NCBI RefSeq assembly: GCF_007988805.1
Contig: NZ_BJUV01000016.1
Coordinates: 1 to 64,000, forward strand
DNA from: Frigoribacterium faeni
GTDB lineage: Bacteria; Actinomycetota; Actinomycetes; Actinomycetales; Microbacteriaceae
Length of the DNA: 64,000 nucleotides
Direction of reading: 5' to 3'
Shown here: piece by piece, positions 1 through 8,865 of the stretch
Layout: every line of letters starts with the position of its first letter
How positions within the stretch are numbered: the first letter of the stretch is position 1
The notes under the pieces: model-generated
The model's database searches: none
What the model was told of the DNA's origin: nothing
What the model saw: only the letters and a program-made list of their open reading frames with translations
Translations under genes and position numbers: made by a program

Positions 1-17
1 GGGAGGGGCGGGGGGGG

Positions 18-1070
18 CTACTCGACCAGGGCGTCGTCGTCGCCGTGGTGCACGGTGATCGAGCCGAGCGCCTCGAGCTCGCGGATCGCGCGGACGACCT
101 CGGCCCGCGCCTCCTCGACCTGCGACTTGCGGACCGGCCCCATCGACTGGAGCTCGTCGTCGAGCAGCTCGGCGTTGCGGGCCGAGACGTTGCCGCGGAT
201 GACGGCGGTGACCGCGGGCGGGGCGCCCTTCATGGCCGTGGCCAGGACGGCCGCGTCGATGCCGCGCAGCACCTGCTGGATGTCGCGCGACTCGAGCTTG
301 ACGATGTCCTCGAAGGTGAGCATGCGCGAGCGGACCTCCTCGGCGAGCTCCGGGTCGCGGGCGTCGAGCCCGTCGAGGAGGGCGCGCTCGGTGGCGCTGT
401 CGCTGCGGTTGATGATCTCGACCAGCGGCTGGATGCCGCCGACGACCTCGATCTGGTCGCGCGGGGCGACCACCGCACCGGCCCGGACCTTCATCGTCGC
501 GGAGACGATGCCGACGGCCTCGGGCGTGGCCGTGCCCATCGTCGCGATGGCCTGGGCGACGTCGGCGCGCACGTCGAGGTCGAGCCCGGCGAGCACGATC
601 GACGCCTGCTGAGGACGCACGTGCGCGAGCACCAGCGCGATCGTCTGCGGCAGCTCGCCGTCGAGCAGCGCGACGACCTGGCCGGGGTCGGCGTCGTCGA
701 GGAACTCGAACGACTTGCGGGCCATGTTCGAGGCGAGCCGCTCCATCACGCTGGCCGCGTGCTCCGCGCCGAACGACGCCTCGAGCAGGCCGATGGCGAC
801 GTCGTGACCGCCGCGACGCCGGTAGCGGCCCGAGACGCTCAGGTCGTGGAACTCGGCGACGGCGGACTCCGCCACCTCGGGGTCGACGCGACGCAGGCGG
901 ACGATCTCGGCCGTGATCTCGTCGGCCTCCTCCTGGCTGAACTGCTGCATCACGGTCGCGGCGCGCGTCTGCTCCATCTGCATGAGGATCACGGCGACCT
1001 TCTGCGCGCCCGTGAGATCGGCCGAGGCCGAACCGGAGGTCGCCTCGCCGAGCGGGACGACGGCGCTCAC
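18..1070 (-). CDS. fliG: Flagellar motor switch protein FliG
   Basis: This 350-residue protein is FliG, the rotor component on the cytoplasmic face of the MS ring that transmits torque and sets switching. The N-terminal FliF-binding domain spans about residues 18-110. The middle domain carries ELPQTIA at 139-145, a variant of the usual EHPQTIA. The C-terminal torque domain has LTFEDI near 251 and the charged DDELQSMGPVR stretch near 304. The start is GTG, overlapping the fliF stop as GTGA, so translation is coupled. The stop lies 18 bases from the window edge, and fliH and fliI would be expected beyond it. Family assignment is secure. Confidence 0.96.
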   Translation of the reverse strand: MSAVVPLGEATSGSASADLTGAQKVAVILMQMEQTRAATVMQQFSQEEADEITAEIVRLRRVDPEVAESAVAEFHDLSVSGRYRRRGGHDVAIGLLEASFGAEHAASVMERLASNMARKSFEFLDDADPGQVVALLDGELPQTIALVLAHVRPQQASIVLAGLDLDVRADVAQAIATMGTATPEAVGIVSATMKVRAGAVVAPRDQIEVVGGIQPLVEIINRSDSATERALLDGLDARDPELAEEVRSRMLTFEDIVKLESRDIQQVLRGIDAAVLATAMKGAPPAVTAVIRGNVSARNAELLDDELQSMGPVRKSQVEEARAEVVRAIRELEALGSITVHHGDDDALVE

Positions 1071-2749
1071 ACGCCGCTCCGCTGGTCGAGCAGGCTGCGC
1101 AGCAGCTCCGCCGTCTTGGCGGGGTCGCGTTCGGCGAGCGCGTCGACCTCGGCCCGGCGGCGCTCGGCGGTGAGGTTCTCGGGCGAGGGCTCCGGGGCCT
1201 CCACCGTCGGCAGCATCTGCGTCGCGGTGTCGTCGGCGCCCAGCATGGAACGGCCGGAGGCGGCGTCCAGGTCGAGACGCATGGTCGCGTCCCAGGTCTG
1301 CGCGGCGTTGGCCGACGCGAGCTCGCCGAGGTCGACGTCCTCACGGGCCTGCCGGCGGCTGCGGCGGGCGAAGACGATGAGCGCGACGATCGCGGCGAGC
1401 GCGATGAACCCGACGATGCTGGCCGTCCGGATCGTCGACCACATGGCCTCGGTCGCGGCGGCGGCGTCGGCGGCCGCCAGGGCCTCCTGCGCGGCCGTCG
1501 CGGCGCTGGTGTCGAAGTCGACCAGGGCGACGTCGACCGCGTCGCCGCGGGCGCCGTCGATGCCGGCGGCGCTGTCGACCAGGTCGCGGATGCTCTGCAT
1601 GTTGACGCCCTGCGCGGCCGTCGCGTTCAGCGCGACCGACACGGTCTGGCGGGCGACGGTCCCCGAGGGCACCGTCATCGTCTCGGTCGTCTTGTCGACG
1701 GCGTTGTTCTTGGTCGCCGACTCGTTCACGTACCCGTCGGCGGCGGTGCCGTCCGCGGCCGTGCCGTCCGCCGCGGCGGCGTCGGCGCCGGTGGGCACGG
1801 CGATGTTGTCGGGGCCGAGCACGCCGGTGGTGCCGGTCCCGGCGCCGCCCGCGCCGTACTGCTCGGTGCTGCTCGACTCGTTGAGCGCGAGGGGGCCGCT
1901 CTCGGGCTCGGTGAACGACTCGGTGACGCGCGTCCCCGAGTTCTGGTCGAGCTGGGCCGCGACCACGACCGACGAGTTGCCGACGCCGACCACCTTGTCG
2001 AGCATGGTCTGGACGGCCGTCTGCACCTTCGTCTCGTAGTCGCTGGCCTCGCCCGCGCCTCCTCCGATCGCACCGGTGCCGACCTGCGAGAGCACGGCCC
2101 CCGTCGCGTCGGTGACCGCCACGTCGGTCGGGGTCATGCCCTCGACGGAGGCGCTGGTCAGGTTGACGATGGCCTGCACCTGCTTGTCGGTGAGGGTGAC
2201 GCCGGCCTGGGTCTCGACGAACACCGAGGCGGTCGGGTCGCGCTGCTCGGCCACGAAGACGCTCTCCTCGGGGATCGCCAGCTGCACGGTCGCGTTCTTC
2301 ACGCCGTCCATCGCCTTGATCGTGTTCGCGAGCTCGCCCTCGATGGCGCGCTTGTAGGTGACGTCCTGCTGGAACTCCGACGAGGTGACCCCCATCGTGT
2401 CGAGCAGGCTGTACCCGCCGGCGCCGGCCGTCGACGGCAGGCCCGCGGCGGCGGCGGTGAGGCGCTCCTGGTAGACGTGCTCCTCGGGGACGAGGATCGT
2501 GTTGCCGCCCGCGGTGAGCTCGTAGGGCACGCCGTCGGCCTGCAGCTGCTCGACGATCGCGCTCGCGTCGGCGGGATCGACGCCGCTGAACAGCGGCGTG
2601 TAGGTCGGCTTGGTCAGCCAGCTGACCAGGGCGACGACGCCGAGCACGATCACGGCGAGCAGGATGACCGCGATGGTCCTCTGCGCGATCGAGAAGCCCG
2701 CGAGCGCGGCCCGCATCCGGTCGAACGAGTTCTTGACGGCGGTGGGCAT
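1067..2749 (-). CDS. fliF: Flagellar MS-ring protein FliF
   Basis: The 560-residue protein matches FliF, which builds the membrane-embedded MS ring on which the rotor and export gate assemble. One membrane segment lies at about residues 24-45 and a second at about 442-461. Between them is the large extracytoplasmic ring-building region with a Gly/Ala/Thr-rich, probably disordered insert in its second half. After the second segment comes a cytoplasmic tail that should bind FliG, the next gene. The start overlaps the fliE stop by one base and the end overlaps the fliG start, giving tight coupling. Confidence 0.96.
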   Translation of the reverse strand: MPTAVKNSFDRMRAALAGFSIAQRTIAVILLAVIVLGVVALVSWLTKPTYTPLFSGVDPADASAIVEQLQADGVPYELTAGGNTILVPEEHVYQERLTAAAAGLPSTAGAGGYSLLDTMGVTSSEFQQDVTYKRAIEGELANTIKAMDGVKNATVQLAIPEESVFVAEQRDPTASVFVETQAGVTLTDKQVQAIVNLTSASVEGMTPTDVAVTDATGAVLSQVGTGAIGGGAGEASDYETKVQTAVQTMLDKVVGVGNSSVVVAAQLDQNSGTRVTESFTEPESGPLALNESSSTEQYGAGGAGTGTTGVLGPDNIAVPTGADAAAADGTAADGTAADGYVNESATKNNAVDKTTETMTVPSGTVARQTVSVALNATAAQGVNMQSIRDLVDSAAGIDGARGDAVDVALVDFDTSAATAAQEALAAADAAAATEAMWSTIRTASIVGFIALAAIVALIVFARRSRRQAREDVDLGELASANAAQTWDATMRLDLDAASGRSMLGADDTATQMLPTVEAPEPSPENLTAERRRAEVDALAERDPAKTAELLRSLLDQRSGV

Positions 2750-3096
2750 CAGGCCTGCATCCTCATGATCTCGTTGAACGCGTCGACGCCCTTGTTGCGG
2801 ACGGCGCTGACGAGCTCGAGGGTGACCTGGGCGCGGGTGGCCGCGATGGTCGCGTCGTGGATGTCGGTGAGGTCACCCGTGACGGCCTTGACGGCGAGGG
2901 TCTTCGCCTCGCCCTGCAGCTGCTGCAGGCCCTCGACGGCGCCGGCCATGCTGGCGCCGAAGGTGGCCCCGGAGGCGCTGGTCGCCCCGGTCGCGCCGGT
3001 CGCGCCGGCACCGCCGCCGGCCCCGCCCGTCTGGAGCAGCCTGCCGACGTCGGCGTAACCGGTCGCCTGCACGGCGGTGATGGGGGAGAAGGGCAT
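2749..3096 (-). CDS. fliE: Flagellar hook-basal body protein FliE
   Basis: The 115-residue protein starts MPFSPITAVQ and ends with the conserved FliE pattern of a hydrophobic helix followed by FNEIMRMQA. FliE joins the MS ring to the rod. A Gly/Ala/Thr-rich spacer lies at about residues 24-48. I chose the ATG at 3096 because it shares one base with the flgC stop, as elsewhere in this operon; a longer frame reading upstream overlaps flgC completely and is not credible. FliE sits between flgC and fliF, the usual order. Confidence 0.93.
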   Translation of the reverse strand: MPFSPITAVQATGYADVGRLLQTGGAGGGAGATGATGATSASGATFGASMAGAVEGLQQLQGEAKTLAVKAVTGDLTDIHDATIAATRAQVTLELVSAVRNKGVDAFNEIMRMQA

Positions 3097-3491
3097 CAGC
3101 CACGTCCGATCTGGAGGGCGGCCTCGTAGGCCGTCTTGGCACGGTCGACGACAGCGGCGTTGGCCTGGTAGCCGCGCTGCGCCATGATCAGGTCGCCCAT
3201 CTGGGCGCCGAGGTCGATGTCGGGCATCCGCACGTAGCCCTCGGCGTCCGCCAGGGGGTGGTCGGGCTGGTAGGTGACCCGTCCCTCCTCGCTGCCGTAG
3301 CGGTCGGCCTTGACGAAGACGCCGGACGTGCCGTCGCCCTCCTGGACCTCGATGTAGCGCGCCTGGAACGCGGTGTCGTCCATCGACTTCACGGTGTTCG
3401 CGTTGGCGATGTTGTCGGAGACGGCGTCGAGCCACTTGCGGTGCACGGTCAGGCCGGTGCTCGCGATGCCGATCGCGTCGAAGGCGGTCAT
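3096..3491 (-). CDS. flgC: Flagellar basal-body rod protein FlgC
   Basis: The 131-residue protein is FlgC, a proximal rod subunit. The N-terminal rod signature SDNIANANTVKS lies at about residues 25-36. The C-terminal helix with MAQRGYQANAAVV and a final AALQIGRG is the usual C-terminal rod motif. It overlaps flgB by one base upstream and fliE by one base downstream, so the five genes flgB to fliG read as a single coupled unit. It is exported by the flagellar type III apparatus and so has no Sec signal peptide. Confidence 0.95.
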   Translation of the reverse strand: MTAFDAIGIASTGLTVHRKWLDAVSDNIANANTVKSMDDTAFQARYIEVQEGDGTSGVFVKADRYGSEEGRVTYQPDHPLADAEGYVRMPDIDLGAQMGDLIMAQRGYQANAAVVDRAKTAYEAALQIGRG

Positions 3492-3835
3492 CAGGTGGTC
3501 CGGAACGCGGCGCGGACGGCCGTCAGCTCGGAGTTCATCGCCTGGGTCGCGAACTGGTACCGCAGCACCGTGTCGACGTTCGAGAGCGTCTCGGTGTCGA
3601 GGTTGACGTTGCTGCCGTCGGTGCGGGTCGGCTCGAGCGAGCGCGCCGTGGTGGCGTCGACCGCGCCGCTGCCCTGCGCGACCGACCGGCCGAGCGCCTC
3701 CTCGAAGGCCACCCGCTTGGCCTGGTAGCCGGGGGTGTTCACGTTCGCGATGTTGTTCGCGATGGTCTTCTGGCGCAGCGAGAGACCGTCGAGCGCGCTC
3801 TGCAGCGCCGCTTGCGTCACGGATTCGAGTGGCAT
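3491..3835 (-). CDS. flgB: Flagellar basal-body rod protein FlgB
   Basis: The 114-residue protein is FlgB, the rod subunit next to the MS ring. The N-terminal helix contains the rod signature IANNIANVNTPGYQAKRV at about residues 24-41. This is the first gene of the flgB-flgC-fliE-fliF-fliG operon. About 80 bases upstream lies a sequence matching a flagellar sigma-28 promoter (see 3913-3939). Start ATG at 3835; the upstream bases contain a CGGGACAGG run rather than a clear Shine-Dalgarno. Confidence 0.94.
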   Translation of the reverse strand: MPLESVTQAALQSALDGLSLRQKTIANNIANVNTPGYQAKRVAFEEALGRSVAQGSGAVDATTARSLEPTRTDGSNVNLDTETLSNVDTVLRYQFATQAMNSELTAVRAAFRTT

Positions 3836-3912
3836 GCCTGTCCCGGAGGGGTCGGTGGGGTGCGGGAGGCCGATCCGTGGCCGGGGTGCGAGCGATCCGT
3901 GCTCACTGCGCT

Positions 3913-3939
3913 CTATCGGCGGGCGACGACGGCGCGTAA
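3913..3939 (-). promoter_or_regulatory. Sigma-28 (FliA)-type promoter of the flgB operon
   Basis: On the minus strand the sequence reads TTAC, 15 bases, GCCGATAG. This closely matches the flagellar sigma consensus TAAA-N15-GCCGATAA and has the same spacing as the candidate promoters before fliC and flgN. The 5' leader would be about 70 bases. The rest of the 200-base gap between flgB and the response-regulator gene shows no further clear signal. Confidence 0.7.
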
Positions 3940-4035
3940 GCGGGCGCCGACCGCCCGCCCCCGGAGTGGGGGCGCGGGAGCCGACGGGATCGCGACGCGG
4001 GGCGATGCCGGGGTCGACGCGGGGCGACGCGCGGG

Positions 4036-4731
4036 TCAGGGGCGCGAGTAGCGGTGCTCGGGGCGGCCGGTGGTGCCGTAGCTGAGCTTCATCGTGACGA
4101 GGCCGTCGGCGGTGAGCGCGGCCAGGTAGCGCTGCGCCGTGGCCCGCGAGACCCCCACGCGGGCGGCGACGTCGGCGGCCGACAGCTCGACCGCGCCCGA
4201 CCCGGCACCCGACCCGGCGCCCGCCCCGGGGCCGAACTGCTCGAGCACCGACTGCTCGGTCGCCGACCGCGAGGGCGACGCCGCCTTGACCGCGTCGCCC
4301 GAGTGGAGGATCCGCAGGGCCCGTTCGAGCGCCTCCTGGTCGACGCCGGTGCGTTCGTCGAGCACGTTCCGGTAGCGCTGGTAGGCGCCGAGCCGGTCGG
4401 CCAGCAGCCCCGAGGCGAACGGCTTGATCAGGTAGCCGAGGGCGCCGCGACGCAGCGCCCGGCGGACGGTCGCGGCGTCCGAGGCCGCGCTGAGCACGAA
4501 CGCGTCGACGTCGAGGTCGCGCAGCAGGTCGAGCCCGTCGCCATCGGGGAGGTGGACGTCGAGCAGCAGCAGGTCGACGTGCTGCTCGGCGAGCACGCTC
4601 CGCACCTGGCGGGCGGTGCCGACGGCCGGCAGGGCCCGCATCCCGGGCACCTGCTCGACCTGACGGCGGTGCAGGTCGGCGACGTAGAAGTCGTCGTCGA
4701 CCACCAGCACGGTCAGCTCGGGAGTCGTCAC
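4036..4731 (-). CDS. Two-component response regulator, CitB/DcuR-like
   Basis: The 231-residue protein has a receiver domain with acidic pocket VDDD (11-14), phospho-acceptor D58 in LLLDVHLPDGDG, S81 and K103. The C-terminal third holds a helix-turn-helix reading ARVGVSRATAQRYLAAL. This is the architecture of regulators paired with CitA/DcuS-type kinases. The GTG start overlaps the kinase stop (GTGA), so the pair is co-translated. The divergent CitMHS-family transporter at 6924 is the probable target. The linker at about 150-180 is Gly/Ala/Ser-rich. Whether citrate or another di- or tricarboxylate is sensed cannot be told from sequence. Confidence 0.85.
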   Translation of the reverse strand: MTTPELTVLVVDDDFYVADLHRRQVEQVPGMRALPAVGTARQVRSVLAEQHVDLLLLDVHLPDGDGLDLLRDLDVDAFVLSAASDAATVRRALRRGALGYLIKPFASGLLADRLGAYQRYRNVLDERTGVDQEALERALRILHSGDAVKAASPSRSATEQSVLEQFGPGAGAGSGAGSGAVELSAADVAARVGVSRATAQRYLAALTADGLVTMKLSYGTTGRPEHRYSRP

Positions 4732-6659
4732 GGGGTCCTCTCGGGGTCGTCGGGTCGCGCAGCGGGGTCCGCGTCGGTGGACGAGGAGGCGCGGGTCGGC
4801 TCGGCGGGGCGCCTCGCCACCGCGCCCACCAGCCTGGCGCAGAACACGGCCCCGTGATCGACGTCGCCCGCCGACCCCAGCCAGACGTCGCCGCCGTGAC
4901 GGCGGGCGATGTCGCGCGAGAGCGGCAGACCGAAGCCGAGGCCGTGCACGGGGTCGTCGTCGTCGGCGTCGGCCCGCGGGCCGCCGCCGTCGTCGCCGCG
5001 GTCGGCTCGCGAGCCGTCGCCCCGTCTCGGGTCGCGCTCGAACAGCCGGCCCGCCTCGGCCACCCCCTCGCCCGAGTCCATCACCGAGAGGTGCAGGTCG
5101 GCGCCGTCGTCGAGCACCTCGACCTCGATCCACGCCGGGGTGACGCGACCCGCCACCGCGGCCCGGACGGCGTTGTCGATCAGGTTGCCGAGCACGGTCG
5201 TGACGTCGCCGGGCTCGACCACGGTGCCGGTCACGAGGGTCTCGGGGCCGAGCTTGAGCAGCACGCCGCGCTCCGCCGCCTCGACGCCCTTCGCCCCGAG
5301 GAACGCCTGGAGATACGGCTCGGTCAGTCGATCGGCGTGCGCCACGGGGTACCGCAGGGGCCCGTGGTCGAGCACGTCGGCCAGGTAGCCGCGCGCCTGC
5401 TCGGCCCGACCGAGCTCGAGCATGCCCGAGAGGGCGTGCAGGCGGTTGGCGAACTCGTGGCGCTGCGCCCGGAGGGCCGTCGTCATCGCACCCACCGCGT
5501 CGAGCCGGCGCGTGAGGGCCTCGACGGCGGTCCGGTCGCGGACCACGGCGACCCGGCCGAGGTCGACGCCGTCGCGCGAGACCGGGCGCACGTCGACCAG
5601 CAGCACGTGCCTCCCGACGACGAGCGTCGTGTCGCCCGATTCGACCGGCCGACCGCCCGCACCGGGACCGGCGGCGGCGGTGCCGCCCGCGCCCTCGCGC
5701 AGCAGCTCCACGAGCGCGGCGGGGAGGTCGAGCTCGTCGAGCGGCCGGCCGACGCCCGCCGGCCCGTCGACCCCGAGGAGGCGCGCGGCCTGGTCGTTGC
5801 AGACCGTCACGATCCCGTCGCGCGAGACCGCGAGCACCCCCTCGCCCACCCCGCCGAGCACCGCCTGCTGGTTCTGCACCAGCGCCGACAGCTCCTCGGG
5901 CTGAAGGCCGAGGGTCGCGCGGTCGAGCCGTCGCCGGATCAGCACGGACGCCACGACGCCGATCACCAGGGCCAGCACGGCCACGCCGATCACGGGCAGG
6001 CTGTCGCGCGCGAGGGTGTCGTACACCCGGGCGGGCGCGTACCCGACGCTCACCTCGCCCACGACCGACCCCGCGGAGCCCGCCTCCGCCGACGGGGCGT
6101 AGATCGGCACCTTGGCGCGGGCGGACTCGCCGAGCGTGCCGCGCTCCCACGACACGACCTCCTCGCCGCGGAGCGCGGCGTCCGGACTGGTGCTCACCCG
6201 CTCGCCGATGCGCGACGCATCGGGGTGGGCCAGGCGCACACCGCGGTCGTCCGTGACGACGACGAAGAGCGCCCCGGTGCGCTGCTGCGCCGCGACGGCC
6301 GTGAGCTGCAGGTCGCCCGCCGCCAGCGCCTCCTCGTCGATGACGGTGCCGTCGACGCTGAGGGCCGCGACCTCGGTGCGCACGTCGGCGTCGGACGCGA
6401 CGCTCTGCGCCACGGCGAGCGCGGTCGACTCGGCCTCGCGCGCCAGGCGCTGGACGGCGATCGCGGCGAACACGGCGCTGGTCAGCAGCACGATCGCGGT
6501 GACGACGGCGAGCTGCAGCAGCAGCACCTCGGTGGCGAAGCGGCGCTTCCGGAGGCGCGGTGCCGGCGCCCGCCCCGTGTCGCCCCGTGCACCCGCCCGA
6601 GCGCTCGTCCGACGGTCGGGCGCGCTGCGGCGCCGCCGTGGTGAGCTGTCGTCGGTCAC
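4728..6659 (-). CDS. Sensor histidine kinase, CitA/DcuS family
   Basis: The 643-residue protein has a basic N-terminal tail, a membrane segment at about 42-66, an extracytoplasmic sensor of about 150 residues, a second segment at about 221-242 and a cytoplasmic PAS-like region. The H-box RHEFANRLHALSG, the N-box LGNLIDNAVRAA and G-boxes including HGLGFGLPLS follow. HEFxNxLH is typical of CitA/DcuS kinases, which sense carboxylates. The GTG start is chosen because a TACCCT box lies 7 bases upstream, implying a leaderless message. The acidic low-complexity stretch between the G-boxes and the tail containing TRASS look disordered, and the tail is encoded by a copy of the dispersed AGGAGGCGCG repeat. 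Confidence 0.85.
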   Translation of the reverse strand: MTDDSSPRRRRSAPDRRTSARAGARGDTGRAPAPRLRKRRFATEVLLLQLAVVTAIVLLTSAVFAAIAVQRLAREAESTALAVAQSVASDADVRTEVAALSVDGTVIDEEALAAGDLQLTAVAAQQRTGALFVVVTDDRGVRLAHPDASRIGERVSTSPDAALRGEEVVSWERGTLGESARAKVPIYAPSAEAGSAGSVVGEVSVGYAPARVYDTLARDSLPVIGVAVLALVIGVVASVLIRRRLDRATLGLQPEELSALVQNQQAVLGGVGEGVLAVSRDGIVTVCNDQAARLLGVDGPAGVGRPLDELDLPAALVELLREGAGGTAAAGPGAGGRPVESGDTTLVVGRHVLLVDVRPVSRDGVDLGRVAVVRDRTAVEALTRRLDAVGAMTTALRAQRHEFANRLHALSGMLELGRAEQARGYLADVLDHGPLRYPVAHADRLTEPYLQAFLGAKGVEAAERGVLLKLGPETLVTGTVVEPGDVTTVLGNLIDNAVRAAVAGRVTPAWIEVEVLDDGADLHLSVMDSGEGVAEAGRLFERDPRRGDGSRADRGDDGGGPRADADDDDPVHGLGFGLPLSRDIARRHGGDVWLGSAGDVDHGAVFCARLVGAVARRPAEPTRASSSTDADPAARPDDPERTP

Positions 6660-6666
6660 GTCGGCC

Positions 6667-6672
6667 AGGGTA
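6667..6672 (-). promoter_or_regulatory. -10 box for a leaderless kinase message
   Basis: TACCCT on the minus strand ends 7 bases before the GTG of the kinase gene, and no Shine-Dalgarno lies between. This is the leaderless arrangement common in actinobacteria and repeated many times in this window. Confidence 0.5.
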
Positions 6673-6862
6673 CCGGGCGCGGTGCGGCCGACCCGCGCCT
6701 CCTGCCGTCCCCGCGCCGCTCCTTTCCTGCCGAGGGGGCGGGGCGGCGGGTCCCACCCCGTGCGGCACGGGGCGGACCCGGCTGAGCAGAACGCGCAGAA
6801 CGCCGCGAACGCGGGATAGTCCGCCAATGCGCACAAGCGCGACGAGGCCGAGGAGGCGCGGC

Positions 6863-6868
6863 TAGCGT
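6863..6868 (+). promoter_or_regulatory. Candidate -10 box for the CitMHS transporter
   Basis: TAGCGT lies about 55 bases before the transporter start, directly behind a copy of the dispersed repeat (AGGAGGCGCGG at 6851-6861). The 264-base divergent gap 6660-6923 should hold the operator bound by the adjacent response regulator. I saw no convincing direct or inverted repeat to name as that site. Confidence 0.35.
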
Positions 6869-6923
6869 GCCCGGACACGCTCGGCGCCCCCACGGCGCCA
6901 CCCACTCGGACGAAGGAGTTCGG

Positions 6924-8462
6924 ATGCTCGTCGTACTCGGTTACCTCATGGTGCTGACCTTCATGGTGCTGATCATGACCAAACGGCTGTCGCCGATGCT
7001 GGCCCTGATCATGGTGCCGACCATCTTCGGCCTCTTCGCCGGCGCCGGTCTCGGCATCGGCGACATGGTCATCGAGGCGATCGGCGACCTGGCCCCGACC
7101 GCGGCGCTGCTGATGTTCGCGATCATGTACTTCGGCCTGATGATCGACGTCGGGCTGTTCGACCCGCTGGTGCGCCTGATCCTGCGGGTGACGGGCAACG
7201 ACCCGGCGAAGGTCGTGCTCGGCACGGCCCTGCTGGCCGGCGCGGTCTCGCTCGACGGCGACGGATCGACCACGTTCATCGTGACGACGGCGGCCATGCT
7301 GCCGATCTACCTCAAGCTCGGCATGAGCCCCGTCGTGCTCACCTGCGTCGCGGGCCTCGCGAACGGCACGCTCAACATCGTGCCGTGGGGCGGGCCGACC
7401 GTGCGCGCCGCCGCCGCCCTCGGCGTCCAGCCGAGCGACATCTTCGTGCCGCTCGTGCCCTCCCTGATCGCGGGCCTCGTGCTCGTGTTCGTCTTCGCCT
7501 GGCTGATGGGCCTGCGCGAACGACGCCGCCTCGGCACGCTCGAGGTCGGCGGCTCGCGTCTCGAGGCCGCCGCGGCCGCGATGTCTCCGCTGTCGCAGGA
7601 GCTCGCGACCGCCTCGCGCGGCGGCGGCACCGGCGTGCCCGGCGTCGGCGTCTCGATGTTCACCAGCCCGACCGTCGCGCTCGGCGTGCGGGGCGGACGC
7701 GCCGACGGCAGCCGTGCCGACGCCCCCGGCGAGCGCGCCGTCGACAACCCCGTCGGCGCCGGCGCCTCCGATGGGAACGAGAACGGCACCCCCGGCGGCG
7801 CGACGATGGCCGACACGATGCTCGACCCCGACCGCCCGACGCTGCGCCCGCGGATGATCTGGTTCAACCTCGTGCTGACGGTCGCCGTGATGGTGCTGCT
7901 CGTCGCCGACCTGTTCCCGCTCGCCTACGTCTTCATGGTCGGCACGGCCATCGCGCTGCTGGTGAACTTCCCGCGGGTGAAGGAGCAGTCCGCCGAGATC
8001 GTCGCCCACGCCCCCAGCATCGTCGGGGTCGTGTCGATGGTCTTCGCCGCCGGCGTGCTGATCGGCGTGCTGAACGGCACCGGCATGGTGGACGCCATGG
8101 CGCAGTGGCTGGTCGACGTGATCCCCACCTCGATGGGCCCGTACCTCGCCGTCATCACCGGTGTGCTGAGCCTGCCGCTCACCTTCTTCATGAGCAACGA
8201 CGCCTTCTACTTCGGCATCCTGCCGGTGCTCGCGCAGAGCGGCGCCGCCTTCGGCATCGACCCCGTCGAGATGGCCCGCGCCTCGGTGGTCGGCCAGCCC
8301 GTGCACCTGCAGAGCCCGCTCGTGCCGGCGATCCTGCTGCTCGTGAGTCTCGCCAACGTGAACCTCGGCGACCACCACAAGAAGGTGCTCTGGCGTGCGG
8401 CGATCGTGTCGCTCGTCATGCTCGCGGTCGCGATCGTGGTCGGCGTGATCCCCTGGGGCTGA
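6924..8462 (+). CDS. CitMHS-family citrate/metal:H+ symporter
   Basis: The 512-residue integral membrane protein has about twelve hydrophobic segments and matches the CitMHS family, which imports citrate complexed to divalent metal with protons. Recognisable are the opening MLVVLGYLMVLTFMVLIM, the SLDGDGSTTFIVT loop and the PLTFFMSNDAFYFGILPVL segment. A long Gly/Ser/Asp-rich cytoplasmic loop of about 80 residues, near 225-300, separates the two halves. The ATG at 6924 is preceded by GAAGGAG; a longer in-frame extension lacks membrane character. It is divergent from the CitA/DcuS-like two-component pair, which probably controls it. Confidence 0.9.
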   Translation: MLVVLGYLMVLTFMVLIMTKRLSPMLALIMVPTIFGLFAGAGLGIGDMVIEAIGDLAPTAALLMFAIMYFGLMIDVGLFDPLVRLILRVTGNDPAKVVLGTALLAGAVSLDGDGSTTFIVTTAAMLPIYLKLGMSPVVLTCVAGLANGTLNIVPWGGPTVRAAAALGVQPSDIFVPLVPSLIAGLVLVFVFAWLMGLRERRRLGTLEVGGSRLEAAAAAMSPLSQELATASRGGGTGVPGVGVSMFTSPTVALGVRGGRADGSRADAPGERAVDNPVGAGASDGNENGTPGGATMADTMLDPDRPTLRPRMIWFNLVLTVAVMVLLVADLFPLAYVFMVGTAIALLVNFPRVKEQSAEIVAHAPSIVGVVSMVFAAGVLIGVLNGTGMVDAMAQWLVDVIPTSMGPYLAVITGVLSLPLTFFMSNDAFYFGILPVLAQSGAAFGIDPVEMARASVVGQPVHLQSPLVPAILLLVSLANVNLGDHHKKVLWRAAIVSLVMLAVAIVVGVIPWG

Positions 8463-8479
8463 TCCCGGGCTGACCCCGT

Positions 8480-8507
8480 GGCCGGCCCGAGGCCGGCCCC
8501 GGGCCGG
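8480..8507. terminator. GC-rich inverted repeats between convergent genes
   Basis: Overlapping GGCCGG/CCGGCC palindromes fill the gap between the end of the transporter gene (+) and the end of fliT (-). They could act as a bidirectional terminator. There is no T-run. Confidence 0.4.
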
Positions 8508-8508
8508 A

Positions 8509-8865
8509 TCAGCCCAGGGCGTCCAGGTAGACCGGGCGATCGGGCTCGTGCGACCGTTCGACGGTGCGGACGGCGCCGAGGTGCTGCAGCACGGCCGAGC
8601 GGGCCGTGTGGAGGCGCTCGGCGACCGCCTGCTGACGAGCGAGCACCGAGGAGGCGCGGGTCGACAGCTCGACCGGCAGCGGCCCCAGCCCCGTGGGCGG
8701 CGTCCAGCGGGCGGCCGCCGTCGACGGGGCCGACTCCGGCTCCATCGACGTCAGGGTCCGCTCGGCGTCGTCGATCCCGCGCTCGAGGTCGTCGAGCGCG
8801 GCCGACCACGCCGGGTGCCGTTCGGCGGCGGCGTCCGTCGTCGCGGTCGTGGGCTCAGCCGACAC
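8509..8865 (-). CDS. FliT-like small flagellar protein (putative chaperone)
   Basis: The 118-residue protein is predicted to be mostly helical. It lies directly behind fliD and fliS, the position held by the FliD chaperone FliT. Sequence conservation with FliT is too weak to see directly, so the call rests on size, helicity and position. The GTG start lies inside the end of fliS (11-base overlap). A middle segment LSTRASSV is encoded by a copy of the dispersed AGGAGGCGCGGGTC repeat. Confidence 0.55.
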   Translation of the reverse strand: MSAEPTTATTDAAAERHPAWSAALDDLERGIDDAERTLTSMEPESAPSTAAARWTPPTGLGPLPVELSTRASSVLARQQAVAERLHTARSAVLQHLGAVRTVERSHEPDRPVYLDALG

